NCBI RefSeq assembly: GCF_022397955.1
Contig: NZ_JAKEUQ010000012.1
Location: forward strand, 1 to 64,000
DNA from: Vibrio sp. Isolate32
Lineage (GTDB): Bacteria; Pseudomonadota; Gammaproteobacteria; Enterobacterales; Vibrionaceae
DNA length: 64,000 nt
Direction: 5' to 3'
In this document: one piece after another, positions 55,867 through 64,000 of the stretch
Layout: each line of letters starts with the position of its first letter
Numbering within the stretch: the stretch's first letter is position 1
Program-made: the position numbers and the translations under genes
The notes under the pieces: generated by a model
What the model was told of the DNA's origin: nothing
Databases searched by the model: none
The model's input: only the letters and a program-made list of their open reading frames with translations

Positions 55867-55987
55867 AGCAGAACCTTTAATTGACGTATGGGAAGAGTCT
55901 AGGTGGACGATATTTTGAGCGCAATGTTGAACAGATGAAATTTACGGTGAGAATGTGAACTTAAACTAAAATAGTGATGTCTGTCTA

Positions 55988-56149
55988 TTAACTGAAAAGA
56001 TCGTTAAGTGCATTTAGCTCTTCATCGGTAAGCAGAGTCTCTTTCTCTGTTTCCAGATTACCGTCGATTTCACCTTGAAGTGCTTTTAATTGCTGTGTAC
56101 TAAGAAGCTGTATTTGCTGCTTAAATTTTTCAAATTGTAGTGTATTCAT
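55988..56149 (-). CDS. Small hypothetical protein, 53 aa
   Basis: ATG at 56147-56149 on the minus strand, stop TAA at 55988-55990. The sequence starts MNTLQFEKFKQQIQLLSTQQ and ends EELNALNDLFS; highly charged and helical. AAGG lies eight bases before the ATG. The layout (two short amphipathic helices joined by an acidic link) is similar to small N-terminal modules of some transposases, but no transposase sequence follows. No family named. Confidence 0.6.
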   Translation of the reverse strand: MNTLQFEKFKQQIQLLSTQQLKALQGEIDGNLETEKETLLTDEELNALNDLFS

Positions 56150-56504
56150 GATGTGACCTTAGTTCAAATCAATACGCTCTAAAGAGCATAGCCTACTAAT
56201 ACAGGAAATCAAACAAGATTAAGTGAATATTAAATGATGTTTGAAATTTCCTGAAACTAAGACAACTATAAATTTATGTGGTCGTTTTTTGTCCGAGAAA
56301 TGTTAGGCAAAGTTAAGGCTTGGTCAATCAAAGTCAGAGGAATTCTACGATGTAAAAACTCCTGCAACCCTTGTGGCGAAAGGGTAGGCAAGTAATTGCT
56401 CTACCCAGTTTGGGGTATGGGTAAAGCAATGTATAAATACGACCTTTGATCAAAAGGTAAGCAGTTGGCGTTATCTTTTTGTTTTTACGTTATTTGTGCT
56501 TCGT
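56150..56504. other. Intergenic region, 355 bp, no gene seen
   Basis: Between a small minus-strand gene and the end of the YccS gene. A short imperfect hairpin (GCTCTACCC with GGGTAAAGC) lies at about 56398-56428. Nothing else recognised. Confidence 0.45.
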
Positions 56505-58694
56505 TCAAGAGGCGTCCATTTCAAACGCTTTGTCGATTTTTACTTTAACTGCAAATTTGGTTGCTAGCGTATGCAGTTCTGGAAGCATTCGATAGATCAA
56601 ATGCAGCTGCTGCAGAACCATTTTGACAGAACTTTCATCTTCTTCTCGCCACTCACTCAAACGTTTATCCAAATCAGGATCATAGGTATTTTTGACTTCA
56701 CACTGTTCGCAGTGAGAGTAAAGCTGATCATTGAGCGCGTCGAGGTGCTCATGGATTACACGGTGAACATCTAAAACGAGCTTGTGTGTTGACTCGTCGT
56801 CGATACGTGTTCTATGCGCACCTAAAGCGGAAATGTAGCTTAATAGGGCGTGGTTGAGCGTTAGGAAGCGGAAACTCTCATCTTCAGAAGTACGATATTT
56901 CCCAGGTTCGACTAACATACTGCTGATCGCCACGGTTAGGTTCGCATCGTTATTGTGCGCACTGCGACGAGCGATACGGTAATTCAACGTGTCTTTCTTG
57001 CCGACTCGATATTGACCGATGATTTGCGCCAAGTAGTTCTTATTGGCATCGAGTGCGTCGGCCATTACCTTATGCAGTCGCTTTGATTGCCAATCGGGTA
57101 ACACATAAACGACGGCCAGTACCGCCAGAGCACAACCGATGAAGGTATCTGCAAGCCTTGGCAAAACCACCGCATAGCCTTCACCAAGTTGGTTAAAGCA
57201 GAACAGTACCAATAGAGTGATGAAGCCTGTCGCGAAGCCGTAGTTGTTAATACGGAACGCAAAGAACATCACACCACTTATCACAATGAAGACCAATTGG
57301 CTCTCTTGAGAAGGGAAGAAGGTCAACAGTGGTACACCGATCAACAAGCCAGCAACAGTACCAATAACACGAGCAGTCAGCTTTTGGCGGGTAGCACTGT
57401 AGTTGGGTTGGCAAACAAACAGTGTCGTTAGTAAGATCCAATAACCGCGTTCTATTTCAAACCCTTGGATGATCCCATAGCCAATGGTCAGTGTGATTGC
57501 CATACGAATAGCATGACGAAATAGCATAGAGTCAGTATGTAGGTTGGCTTTAATCTTCTGCCACATTGCTGACAACGTATGTGGGTTGGTGTCGTCTAAT
57601 ACATCTTCCTCTAGCTTTTCTGCGTCTGGGTTACTGATGTTTGATAGCTGCTTCTCAACGGTTGCTAGGTTATTGAACAGATAATCCAGTTGGTTCAACA
57701 ACGGCTTCCATTCGGGCTTATTCTGCTGGTGCAGATGATTAAGTGAAGACATCAGCTCATCTAGCGCCAATACAGACTTGTCACCATGTTGATATTCAGA
57801 TCCAACCTTGAGCGAGCTCGCGACTTCTTTACATGCAGTGGCCTGCGCTTCCAGTAGGTATTTAAATCGGAATAAAACATCAGAACGTTCAAAGTGCTTA
57901 GCAAGCTCTTGATAACGATAGTGGGTCGAACTTACACGTTCGTGAATGTCTTGAGCGATGAAATAAGTATTTAAGAAGCGGTCACTAGGGCCATCAATGT
58001 GTCCACGCTTAGAGCGGTTAAGTAGCGTTGCTTTACACATGTTGAGCGCGTTCACGGTACTCGCATTTAATTTAGCTTCAATAATGCGGTGTGGCTGCGG
58101 AATAAGGTCGGATACTGGGTAGAAAAGTTCAGCCTTGGATTCCATGTAGGTGCCAATTTGGTCAAATACTGTGGCAAGGTTCTGCTGTACGGGTTGCATT
58201 GGCCACACAATCTGCCAAATCATTGACATTAAGTAGTACCAAGCCGCGCCTGTTAGTAGCAATAAAGGTTGGAACCATAAATTTGTGCTCTCATGGGCAC
58301 CTAGCATGGTGTAGATTGCGACTAGCAGCGAGCCAAACGCAATGCTTGCGTATTTCGGGCCAATTGCGCCTAGCATGATGAATGAGAATGTTGATGCAAA
58401 TAGACCTAACGCGAATAGCCACGGCGTGTCGAAAAGTAGTTCAATAGAAAAGGCAGCAATCGCAAAACAGATAAAGGTTAAGGTCAGAGCTTTGAGTCGC
58501 CCTGTAAAGCTATCGTCGCTTTCCGCTAGTGCGGCTGCGATGACACCTAGGATCAGTGGGGTGATGAGTGTGTTCTGTCCATAATACCAAGTAGGCACCA
58601 CCACACCGAGCAGAGTGATGAGAATTAATACGCTGTAATTTATGGTTTTATTTGCCCAATAGAGGCGTAATTTGGCTGAAAATTCCACAGTCAC
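56505..58694 (-). CDS. yccS: YccS/YhfK-family inner membrane protein
   Basis: A 729-aa protein with two sets of membrane helices (about residues 15-165 and 395-540) around and after cytoplasmic helical regions, matching the YccS/YhfK family. ARVIGTVAGLLIGVPLLTFF in the second membrane set is typical of the FUSC-like (aromatic acid exporter related) fold. Function is not established; transport or envelope role is inferred from fold. GTG start at 58694. Confidence 0.88.
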   Translation of the reverse strand: MTVEFSAKLRLYWANKTINYSVLILITLLGVVVPTWYYGQNTLITPLILGVIAAALAESDDSFTGRLKALTLTFICFAIAAFSIELLFDTPWLFALGLFASTFSFIMLGAIGPKYASIAFGSLLVAIYTMLGAHESTNLWFQPLLLLTGAAWYYLMSMIWQIVWPMQPVQQNLATVFDQIGTYMESKAELFYPVSDLIPQPHRIIEAKLNASTVNALNMCKATLLNRSKRGHIDGPSDRFLNTYFIAQDIHERVSSTHYRYQELAKHFERSDVLFRFKYLLEAQATACKEVASSLKVGSEYQHGDKSVLALDELMSSLNHLHQQNKPEWKPLLNQLDYLFNNLATVEKQLSNISNPDAEKLEEDVLDDTNPHTLSAMWQKIKANLHTDSMLFRHAIRMAITLTIGYGIIQGFEIERGYWILLTTLFVCQPNYSATRQKLTARVIGTVAGLLIGVPLLTFFPSQESQLVFIVISGVMFFAFRINNYGFATGFITLLVLFCFNQLGEGYAVVLPRLADTFIGCALAVLAVVYVLPDWQSKRLHKVMADALDANKNYLAQIIGQYRVGKKDTLNYRIARRSAHNNDANLTVAISSMLVEPGKYRTSEDESFRFLTLNHALLSYISALGAHRTRIDDESTHKLVLDVHRVIHEHLDALNDQLYSHCEQCEVKNTYDPDLDKRLSEWREEDESSVKMVLQQLHLIYRMLPELHTLATKFAVKVKIDKAFEMDAS

Positions 58695-58865
58695 TCGCTT
58701 GACGCACTAAAAACCATAATCCTAACAGAAATCAAGCACTAGAATTTGATACTTATCCATAATTGTCTGTAGGTGGTCATGAAAGCGTCGATAAGATATG
58801 AGATATTATTAATTCTCATTGCATCATGATATAAATTCAATATTCCCAATTAAGAGCACACTCCA

Positions 58866-60941
58866 ATGCAGCTAAGCGCTAACAAGACTGCACAATTTTT
58901 TATTCAAAATGAATACCATCAGGTTGAACTCGATGGTTCACGTCTGTTGTTGTCGTCAGTGGGCAGTGAGGAACGTATCCCGTTTACTATTTGGAGTGGC
59001 AAGATCGCGATCAAACGCGGATTGTTTTGGGGATCGTTACAGTTTTTTGCTAATCAACAAGACGGAAAGCAGCGCAGTTGGTTAGTTCAAGGTCTACCTT
59101 GGAACCAGTGTCGTCAATTTGCACGCGCATCGGTGGCGGCATACCAGAAGTGGCACGATACACAATGTGAACAACTGGCTGAACACGTACCTCAATGGGA
59201 AGCTGAATTACTGCGTTTAGAGCAACTTCCAGCCTTTCTTCCTCACTCTAAGGTCAACACTTGGGTTGAGAAGGTTAACTCTGGCTTAGAGAGTATGACG
59301 ATGACCCTGGACGAAGCTGCGCAGCGTATGCCAAATCGCATCGCAAGACTGCAGCCGTGGTTGTCTGATACCGAGGCTAAGCAAGCGGAAAGAAACCAGC
59401 AATGGCTTGAGACTGAGAGAAAAAACTGGGAAGTGTTGTTCGCTCAATGTGAGTCATCGCCGTTGAACTTGTCACAGCAATATGCGGTTTTGATGAACGA
59501 TGACCATAACCTGATTCTTGCAGGTGCGGGCTCAGGGAAAACCAGTGTCCTGACTGCTCGTGTTGCTTATTTATTACAAAGCCATCAGGCACAAGCTGAA
59601 GAGCTGCTATTACTTGCCTTTGGTCGTGAAGCGGCCGAAGAAATGAAGCAGCGCCTCGACAGCAAAATTGGGTTGTCGTCTGAGAAGGTTCAAGTGAATA
59701 CTTTCCACCAGTTGGGTTTGAAGATCTTGAATGAGGTTGAAACCGAGCGTGTGGTGATTTCTCCCCTTGCTTTAGATGACAATCAGCGCCAAGCCTGGTG
59801 TATTGATTGGTTGAAGAAGCACTGGATGACGCCGACCAACTTCAAACGTTGGCAGAAGCACTTATCTAAATGGCCAATTGCTTATCTAACGGGTGATGAT
59901 GAGCTAGGCAGCCACGTTTCAAACCTTAAGTTGATTGGCTGGCTTGAAAAGCAATTGGAGCAGCTCAACGCATCAGGATTAACCAAGAAAGAAGTACAGC
60001 AGCAGCTTATCGATCACCGTGATTACACACGTCTTAACAGTGAACTATCACTTTGCTGGCCTTGTGTGACGGCGTGGCAAAAGGCATTGAAAGAAGAGAA
60101 CCATATCGATTTCTCGACCATGATCAGTCGTGCGACTCTGTACGTCGAAAAAGGTAAGTTTATCTCGCCTTGGAAGTTCATCATGATCGACGAATATCAA
60201 GACATCTCTCCTGATCGTCTTGCCTTGGTTGAGGCGCTGTGTAACCAGTCTAAAGCGGAGCACCAAGCGTCTATTTTTGCCGTGGGGGATGATTGGCAAT
60301 CTATTTACCAATTTGCGGGTGCAGACGTTGATTTAACTACAGGCTTTAAAGATCGTTTCGCCAGCTCGACGATTCACCACCTGGATACCACGTATCGTTT
60401 CAACAATCAGTTAGGTGCTGTGGCGAATCGTTTTGTGCAAGAAAACCCAATTCAGTTGCCGAAAGAGCTAAACAGCTTCAAGCAACAGAAGCAAAAGGCG
60501 GTCTACAGTGCGCCAAGTAAAGAGGTTGAGAAGATCCTTGATCAACTTAACCGCCAATCTAAAGGTAAAACCAACAAGTCGGTGTTGATGCTTGGCCGCA
60601 ATCACTACCATAAACCTGAGTTGTTGGAAGACTGGAAGAAGATCTATACCTCTATTGATATCAACTTCATGACTTGTCACGCCAGTAAGGGTAAAGAAGC
60701 AGACTTCGTTATTATCCTTTGTGTGGATGAAGGACAATTCCCGGCGAAGAAGAAGCAACTTCACATTGACGGCGCATTGACTGAATCGTCAGACGTGTTC
60801 CCATTCGCGGAAGAACGTCGCCTGTTCTACGTAGCGATGACACGTGCTAAAGAGAAAGTGTGGTTCACACACAGCGGCGATGGTTCTGGCTTCGTACAAG
60901 AGCTGCATGGTTCTGACTACCCAGTGGTTCGTAAGAAGTAG
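58866..60941 (+). CDS. helD: DNA helicase IV
   Basis: A 691-aa superfamily 1 helicase. Walker A AGAGSGKT starts at residue 219; motif II is IDEYQD at about 441-446; GDDWQSIYQFAGAD is motif III; TTYRFNNQLG is motif IV; TCHASKGKEADFVI and RRLFYVAMTRAKE are motifs V and VI. The N-terminal 200 residues form the HelD-specific region. HelD unwinds DNA 3' to 5' and acts in recombination and repair. Next to mgsA, as in E. coli. Confidence 0.95.
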   Translation: MQLSANKTAQFFIQNEYHQVELDGSRLLLSSVGSEERIPFTIWSGKIAIKRGLFWGSLQFFANQQDGKQRSWLVQGLPWNQCRQFARASVAAYQKWHDTQCEQLAEHVPQWEAELLRLEQLPAFLPHSKVNTWVEKVNSGLESMTMTLDEAAQRMPNRIARLQPWLSDTEAKQAERNQQWLETERKNWEVLFAQCESSPLNLSQQYAVLMNDDHNLILAGAGSGKTSVLTARVAYLLQSHQAQAEELLLLAFGREAAEEMKQRLDSKIGLSSEKVQVNTFHQLGLKILNEVETERVVISPLALDDNQRQAWCIDWLKKHWMTPTNFKRWQKHLSKWPIAYLTGDDELGSHVSNLKLIGWLEKQLEQLNASGLTKKEVQQQLIDHRDYTRLNSELSLCWPCVTAWQKALKEENHIDFSTMISRATLYVEKGKFISPWKFIMIDEYQDISPDRLALVEALCNQSKAEHQASIFAVGDDWQSIYQFAGADVDLTTGFKDRFASSTIHHLDTTYRFNNQLGAVANRFVQENPIQLPKELNSFKQQKQKAVYSAPSKEVEKILDQLNRQSKGKTNKSVLMLGRNHYHKPELLEDWKKIYTSIDINFMTCHASKGKEADFVIILCVDEGQFPAKKKQLHIDGALTESSDVFPFAEERRLFYVAMTRAKEKVWFTHSGDGSGFVQELHGSDYPVVRKK

Positions 60942-61023
60942 CTACTTAGACGGGGTGTCGATTAAGAGCTCAAGTTGCTTTCGCTGTATTTTATTTGCAG
61001 ACATAAAGTAGTAGGACATACAT

Positions 61024-61374
61024 ATGGAACATGGCTCAATCAATTACATCGAATTTGCCGCGAAAGATATCGTAGCGACCAAGGCGTTTTTCAGCCAAGT
61101 GTTTGGTTGGCGCTTTGAAGATTATGGTCCTGAGTATTCTGCTTTTGAAGGTAAAGGGTTAATGGGTGGTTTTTACTTGGCTGATTTATCTTCAGATGCA
61201 GAAAAGGGCGGGGCGTTGATGGTTTTCTACAGTGAAGATCTCGAACAGACCGAACGTGACTTGCTTGATGCGGGCGGAGAGGTCAATCGTGAAATATTCA
61301 GTTTCCCTGGTGGTCGACGCTTTCATTTTCGCGAGCCAAGTGGCAATGAAATGGCAGTCTGGAGTGACAAATAG
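61024..61374 (+). CDS. VOC (glyoxalase/bleomycin resistance) family protein
   Basis: A 116-aa single-domain VOC fold protein: INYIEFAAKDIVATKAFFSQ, FGWRFEDYGPEYSAF, and C-terminal FHFREPSGNEMAVWSD, with Glu as possible metal ligand. The family covers glyoxalase I, dioxygenases and resistance proteins. Length and sequence fit the small uncharacterised group rather than true glyoxalase I. Reaction unknown. Convergent with mgsA. Confidence 0.88.
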   Translation: MEHGSINYIEFAAKDIVATKAFFSQVFGWRFEDYGPEYSAFEGKGLMGGFYLADLSSDAEKGGALMVFYSEDLEQTERDLLDAGGEVNREIFSFPGGRRFHFREPSGNEMAVWSDK

Positions 61375-61406
61375 CCTCTTATCAGAGCTCCTATATTCAG
61401 ATAAAC

Positions 61407-61434
61407 AAAAGCCTGCGATTAAGCAGGCTTTTTA
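61407..61434. terminator. Bidirectional terminator between the VOC gene and mgsA
   Basis: AAGCCTGC (61409-61416) pairs with GCAGGCTT (61423-61430), with A-run on the left and TTT on the right. Confidence 0.88.
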
Positions 61435-61466
61435 GTCTGTGGCGTATTAGTCTATCTCAACGAGAG

Positions 61467-61922
61467 TTAGGTACGCTCAGCAAGATACGCTTCGTAATCT
61501 GGAATCTCGATAATCACTTCTTCTCCTAGCATTGAAGAGTTGAAAAGGAAGTTCGCAGTCGCGCGGTTGGTTGCAACTGGAATGTTCCAAACACTCGCAA
61601 TACGCAGTAGTGCTTTTACGTCAGGGTCGTGCGGTACGGCATTAAGTGGATCCCAGAAGAAAATCAGCATGTCGATTTTGCCTTCTGAAATCAGAGCGCC
61701 AAGTTGTTGGTCGCCACCCATTGGGCCACTAATCATGCTCTTGATTGCTAAACCTGTCTCTTTGCTTAGCAGAGAACCCGTTGTACCAGTTGCATAAAGG
61801 AAGTGGCTTTGAAGCTTCTCTTTATTTTCTTTTACCCATCTTAGTAGCTCAGGTTTGAAGTGGTCATGAGCAACTAGAGCGATATGTTTATGCGTTGGCA
61901 TAGTACGCGTTGTTTTTTGCAT
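61467..61922 (-). CDS. mgsA: Methylglyoxal synthase
   Basis: A 151-aa enzyme converting dihydroxyacetone phosphate to methylglyoxal and phosphate, a bypass that relieves sugar phosphate overload. Motifs: [18 protein letters not shown] at the start, GTTGSLLS and [16 protein letters not shown] for phosphate binding and the catalytic Asp, [20 protein letters not shown] with the second Asp and His. Usual family length. Confidence 0.96.
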   Translation of the reverse strand: MQKTTRTMPTHKHIALVAHDHFKPELLRWVKENKEKLQSHFLYATGTTGSLLSKETGLAIKSMISGPMGGDQQLGALISEGKIDMLIFFWDPLNAVPHDPDVKALLRIASVWNIPVATNRATANFLFNSSMLGEEVIIEIPDYEAYLAERT

Positions 61923-61983
61923 GAATTTACCCTAAATTATAGTTCGTATTTTTATTGTTATGAGTGCTTAACTCAATATAACA

Positions 61984-63012
61984 CTATGGATTCACACTGA
62001 ATACCGGCCGAAACTCAGAAGGTGACAATGAATCGGTAATAATTTGATCTTTGAGTGTTGCAGGGGTCAGAGCTTCAATTTTTGGTGCGCTGTGCATCTC
62101 GTAAGGCTGCCCTCGTAAATAACTCACCGCTTGTTTCACCGACAAGCGACCCTGTTCCACCATTTTGTCTGTTGGTGCAAAAAGTACCTTGTTTCGCAGT
62201 AAGCCACGGTAAGTACCATGACTCAAATAGCTGGAAATCAGACCAATTTCATCGGTTTTACCCGCCGCTCTTAGCTCACTGATTGCAGCCTCGATGGCAA
62301 CTGCGCTACCAACGATGTACTGGACCTTTGCTTGTTCTATCACTTGTTGTACAAGATTGCGTTGCAGCTCTTTGTCGTTGTCAGCCCAATAGCTCACATC
62401 GATTTTTACATCGCTATCTTTAATCGCGTCATAGAATCCTAACGCAACAGGTTTAGTGCCACCGCTTGCTTGAGGGCCAAGCAATAATGCAATAGGGGTT
62501 TCGCCAGAGCCTGTTGGATGAAGCTTCGCTAAATACTCACCTACTTGAAAGCCCATCTGATACCAATCAACACCAACTGTACCTTTCAGTACTTTTTGCT
62601 GTTCTTTACTTAACGTTAATTCATTTACTGTTGCGAACATAGGTGTCGAACCAACCCAGTCAGTAAGGTTATCGTGATAGGCGTCTGGTGATACGGTGCC
62701 TAAAATAATGGCATCGGCACCCCATTTAGTACACAGGACGAGTTGTGAGGCTTGTTTGCCGATGTTTGGATAGCCGCCAGCTTCTAGCACTCGTAGTTCA
62801 ACCTGCAATTTTTCGGCTTCGGAAATCATGCCGTAATTTACAGACAACCAATAGGAATCCTTGAGGTGTGGGTAGATGGCGCAAACCTTCTCTTTTTGTG
62901 ACGTCGCTGTCGCTGGTTTGATAGGGCTTAATAGCTCATCAGCACTAGCGGAAGAGGCGGCTAACGCAAGTAAAGATAAAAGAAGTTTTGATGCGAAGGA
63001 TTTAGTGCGCAT
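61984..63012 (-). CDS. torT: TMAO-sensing periplasmic protein TorT
   Basis: A 342-aa periplasmic-binding-type protein with signal peptide (LLSLLALAASSASA). The fold is the sugar-receptor type (VCAIYPHLKDSYWLSVNYGM; WGADAIILGTVSPDAYHDNL; IALLLGPQASGGTKPVALGF). TorT binds trimethylamine N-oxide and passes the signal to TorS. It is divergent from the adjacent sensor kinase gene (92 bp between starts), which strongly supports the assignment. Confidence 0.92.
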   Translation of the reverse strand: MRTKSFASKLLLSLLALAASSASADELLSPIKPATATSQKEKVCAIYPHLKDSYWLSVNYGMISEAEKLQVELRVLEAGGYPNIGKQASQLVLCTKWGADAIILGTVSPDAYHDNLTDWVGSTPMFATVNELTLSKEQQKVLKGTVGVDWYQMGFQVGEYLAKLHPTGSGETPIALLLGPQASGGTKPVALGFYDAIKDSDVKIDVSYWADNDKELQRNLVQQVIEQAKVQYIVGSAVAIEAAISELRAAGKTDEIGLISSYLSHGTYRGLLRNKVLFAPTDKMVEQGRLSVKQAVSYLRGQPYEMHSAPKIEALTPATLKDQIITDSLSPSEFRPVFSVNP

Positions 63013-63104
63013 GAATTGCCGTTTTATTGGTTTTAGATAAGAAACACCGCAAAATATAGCGTATTCTGCAGGGGGAAAGAAGAACGTTTTAAGGTTTAGG
63101 TTTT

Positions 63105-64000
63105 ATGTTGTTAGCTTCAGCGAGTATTGGACGCAAGCTGCTGGCCTCATTTTTAGTGATGGCGATGCTCGTTCTTTTGTCTGCATTGATCGGGGTATCT
63201 GGTTTTAGCTTTGTTGCAAAAACAGAGAGAAACGTTGTTGATTCAGCGCTACCAGCGATGATTGAAGCTCGTCAGGTTTCTGAGTTGAGTAATCGCATCA
63301 TTTCGTCTGTGCAAACCCTCTCTAATGCGAGAAATGAAGCTGAGCGAAAAGAGGCAGGCACACTGTTGTTTGACCAACTAGAAGCCTTGTTACAACACAT
63401 CAAAGATTTGGGAGTCGATAGCTTTGATTCAGAACTGCTGCATAAACTTGAAAACAACGTGCAGAGCGTTATTAATACGCTAGCGGAGCTGGGCGTTTCA
63501 GTAGAACGTAAACTCTGGTTAACCAAAGAGCTATCGTCTCGTGTTGAAGAGATGCGCTTATTGGCTGAAGAGCTAGAACAACTGACTCGAACTCAAGTGC
63601 TAAATACCGCAACTATAGCCGTTGCGAACGTTACTCACATCTATGACCTATTAGAAACGAAAGAAACCGATAAAGCTTACCAAGCCTTAGATGCGCTGGT
63701 GGAAGTCGACCTTGACCTCTCAGAGCGCCTACACGAATTGCATCTTCTGGCGTTCAAAATGCTCAACCAGATTGAGGAGACTCAAACGGTAACCAATGTT
63801 GAGCGTATCCATCAAATCCAAACTGAGTTTGAGTCCAACCTTAGGATCATGGTTCGCCGCGTCAAAGCGGTAGAAGATCCAACACGTTCAGAGCAGATGT
63901 CCCTGCTTCTAGAAGAGCTACAAAAACGCCAAGTGGTGTTTGATATCTCTCTGGAGCAGTATGAGAACACCAAAAAGTCTGAGCTGTTGATGCAGAATAC
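63105..64000 (+). CDS. torS: Hybrid sensor kinase TorS, N-terminal part (runs off the window)
   Basis: ATG at 63105, preceded by AAGGTTTAGG; the frame is open to the last base (298 codons seen). The start MLLASASIGRKLLASFLVMA leads into a first membrane helix, followed by a long helical periplasmic sensor domain (ALPAMIEARQVSELSNRIIS; SRVEEMRLLAEELEQLTRTQ) as in TorS. The HAMP, kinase, receiver and phosphotransfer domains should lie beyond the end. Together with TorT it detects TMAO and controls the TMAO reductase genes. Confidence 0.88.
   Translation, partial: MLLASASIGRKLLASFLVMAMLVLLSALIGVSGFSFVAKTERNVVDSALPAMIEARQVSELSNRIISSVQTLSNARNEAERKEAGTLLFDQLEALLQHIKDLGVDSFDSELLHKLENNVQSVINTLAELGVSVERKLWLTKELSSRVEEMRLLAEELEQLTRTQVLNTATIAVANVTHIYDLLETKETDKAYQALDALVEVDLDLSERLHELHLLAFKMLNQIEETQTVTNVERIHQIQTEFESNLRIMVRRVKAVEDPTRSEQMSLLLEELQKRQVVFDISLEQYENTKKSELLMQN

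Noticed and set aside
61024..61374. VOC protein as glyoxalase I working with the adjacent methylglyoxal synthase
   Set aside because: It is convergent, not co-transcribed, and its sequence fits the small uncharacterised VOC group rather than glyoxalase I; adjacency alone is not enough.

Overview
The window looks like chromosomal DNA of a Vibrio, most likely of the Splendidus clade. It carries a 918-residue PrtV-type M6 protease, a DUF2999 protein, a fused MsrA-MsrB, a PbfA-type 2-aminoethylphosphonate (AEP) cluster, a lone HMG-CoA reductase, and torT/torS. From memory, several counterparts lie on chromosome 2 of V. cholerae, so a chromosome 2 origin is my inference. I found no rRNA, tRNA or CRISPR array.

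Layout. 1-1.6 kb: ISL3-type transposase remnant beside an unrecognised two-gene operon. 2.2-3.7 kb: exported TPR/DUF218 protein and a DUF2999 protein. 4.1-7.2 kb: prtV, preceded in the same direction by a small exported protein that resembles the PrtV propeptide. 7.9-10.7 kb: an Aer-like chemoreceptor whose stop codon abuts a scrap zone (IS110-family remnant, then a TrkH remnant). 10.7-13.7 kb: msrAB, an OsmC/YhfA protein, an OmpA-like porin. 14.1-24.3 kb: AEP regulon: phnW-pbfA-phnX on the minus strand; binding protein, aminophosphonate oxidoreductase, ABC ATPase, fused permease and GntR/HutC regulator PhnR on the plus strand. 24.4-25.3 kb: EamA transporter. 25.4-31.8 kb: gluconate regulon: TRAP transporter, gluconokinase, 6-phosphogluconate dehydrogenase and LacI-type GntR, with matching operators. 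31.8-34.3 kb: siderophore-interacting protein with a Fur-like box, and a POT-family transporter. 34.65-37.44 kb: a decayed IS4-family element carrying an apparently intact IS10-like element with a 9-bp target duplication. 37.4-40.0 kb: Kef-type antiporter and its KefG/KefF-like partner. 40.3-41.4 kb: threonine-aldolase-like pseudogene. 41.5-50.3 kb: mostly single genes (YccF, an outer-membrane-like protein, Fe-alcohol dehydrogenase, YjjG, YddG-like exporter, CDF transporter, LysR, methyltransferase) plus small genes of 41 and 58 residues. 50.5-53.1 kb: YjjI glycyl radical enzyme and its YjjW activase. 53.1-55.4 kb: LysR regulator and HMG-CoA reductase. 55.5-64 kb: two small hypothetical genes, YccS, helD, a VOC protein, mgsA, torT and the start of torS, which runs off the window.

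How genes work together. In the AEP cluster, imported AEP is transaminated by PhnW to phosphonoacetaldehyde, which PhnX cleaves to acetaldehyde and phosphate. PbfA feeds hydroxylated AEP into the same intermediate, and the FAD oxidoreductase may feed other AEP derivatives. Three copies of a TGGTATATACCA-like palindrome fit PhnR control. In the gluconate cluster, uptake by TRAP, phosphorylation by GntK and oxidation by Gnd lead to ribulose 5-phosphate, with GTTACCGGTAAC-type sites marking GntR targets. TorT/TorS sense TMAO. The most novel point I can support is the stand-alone PrtV-propeptide-like gene next to prtV, a candidate dedicated inhibitor or folding factor.
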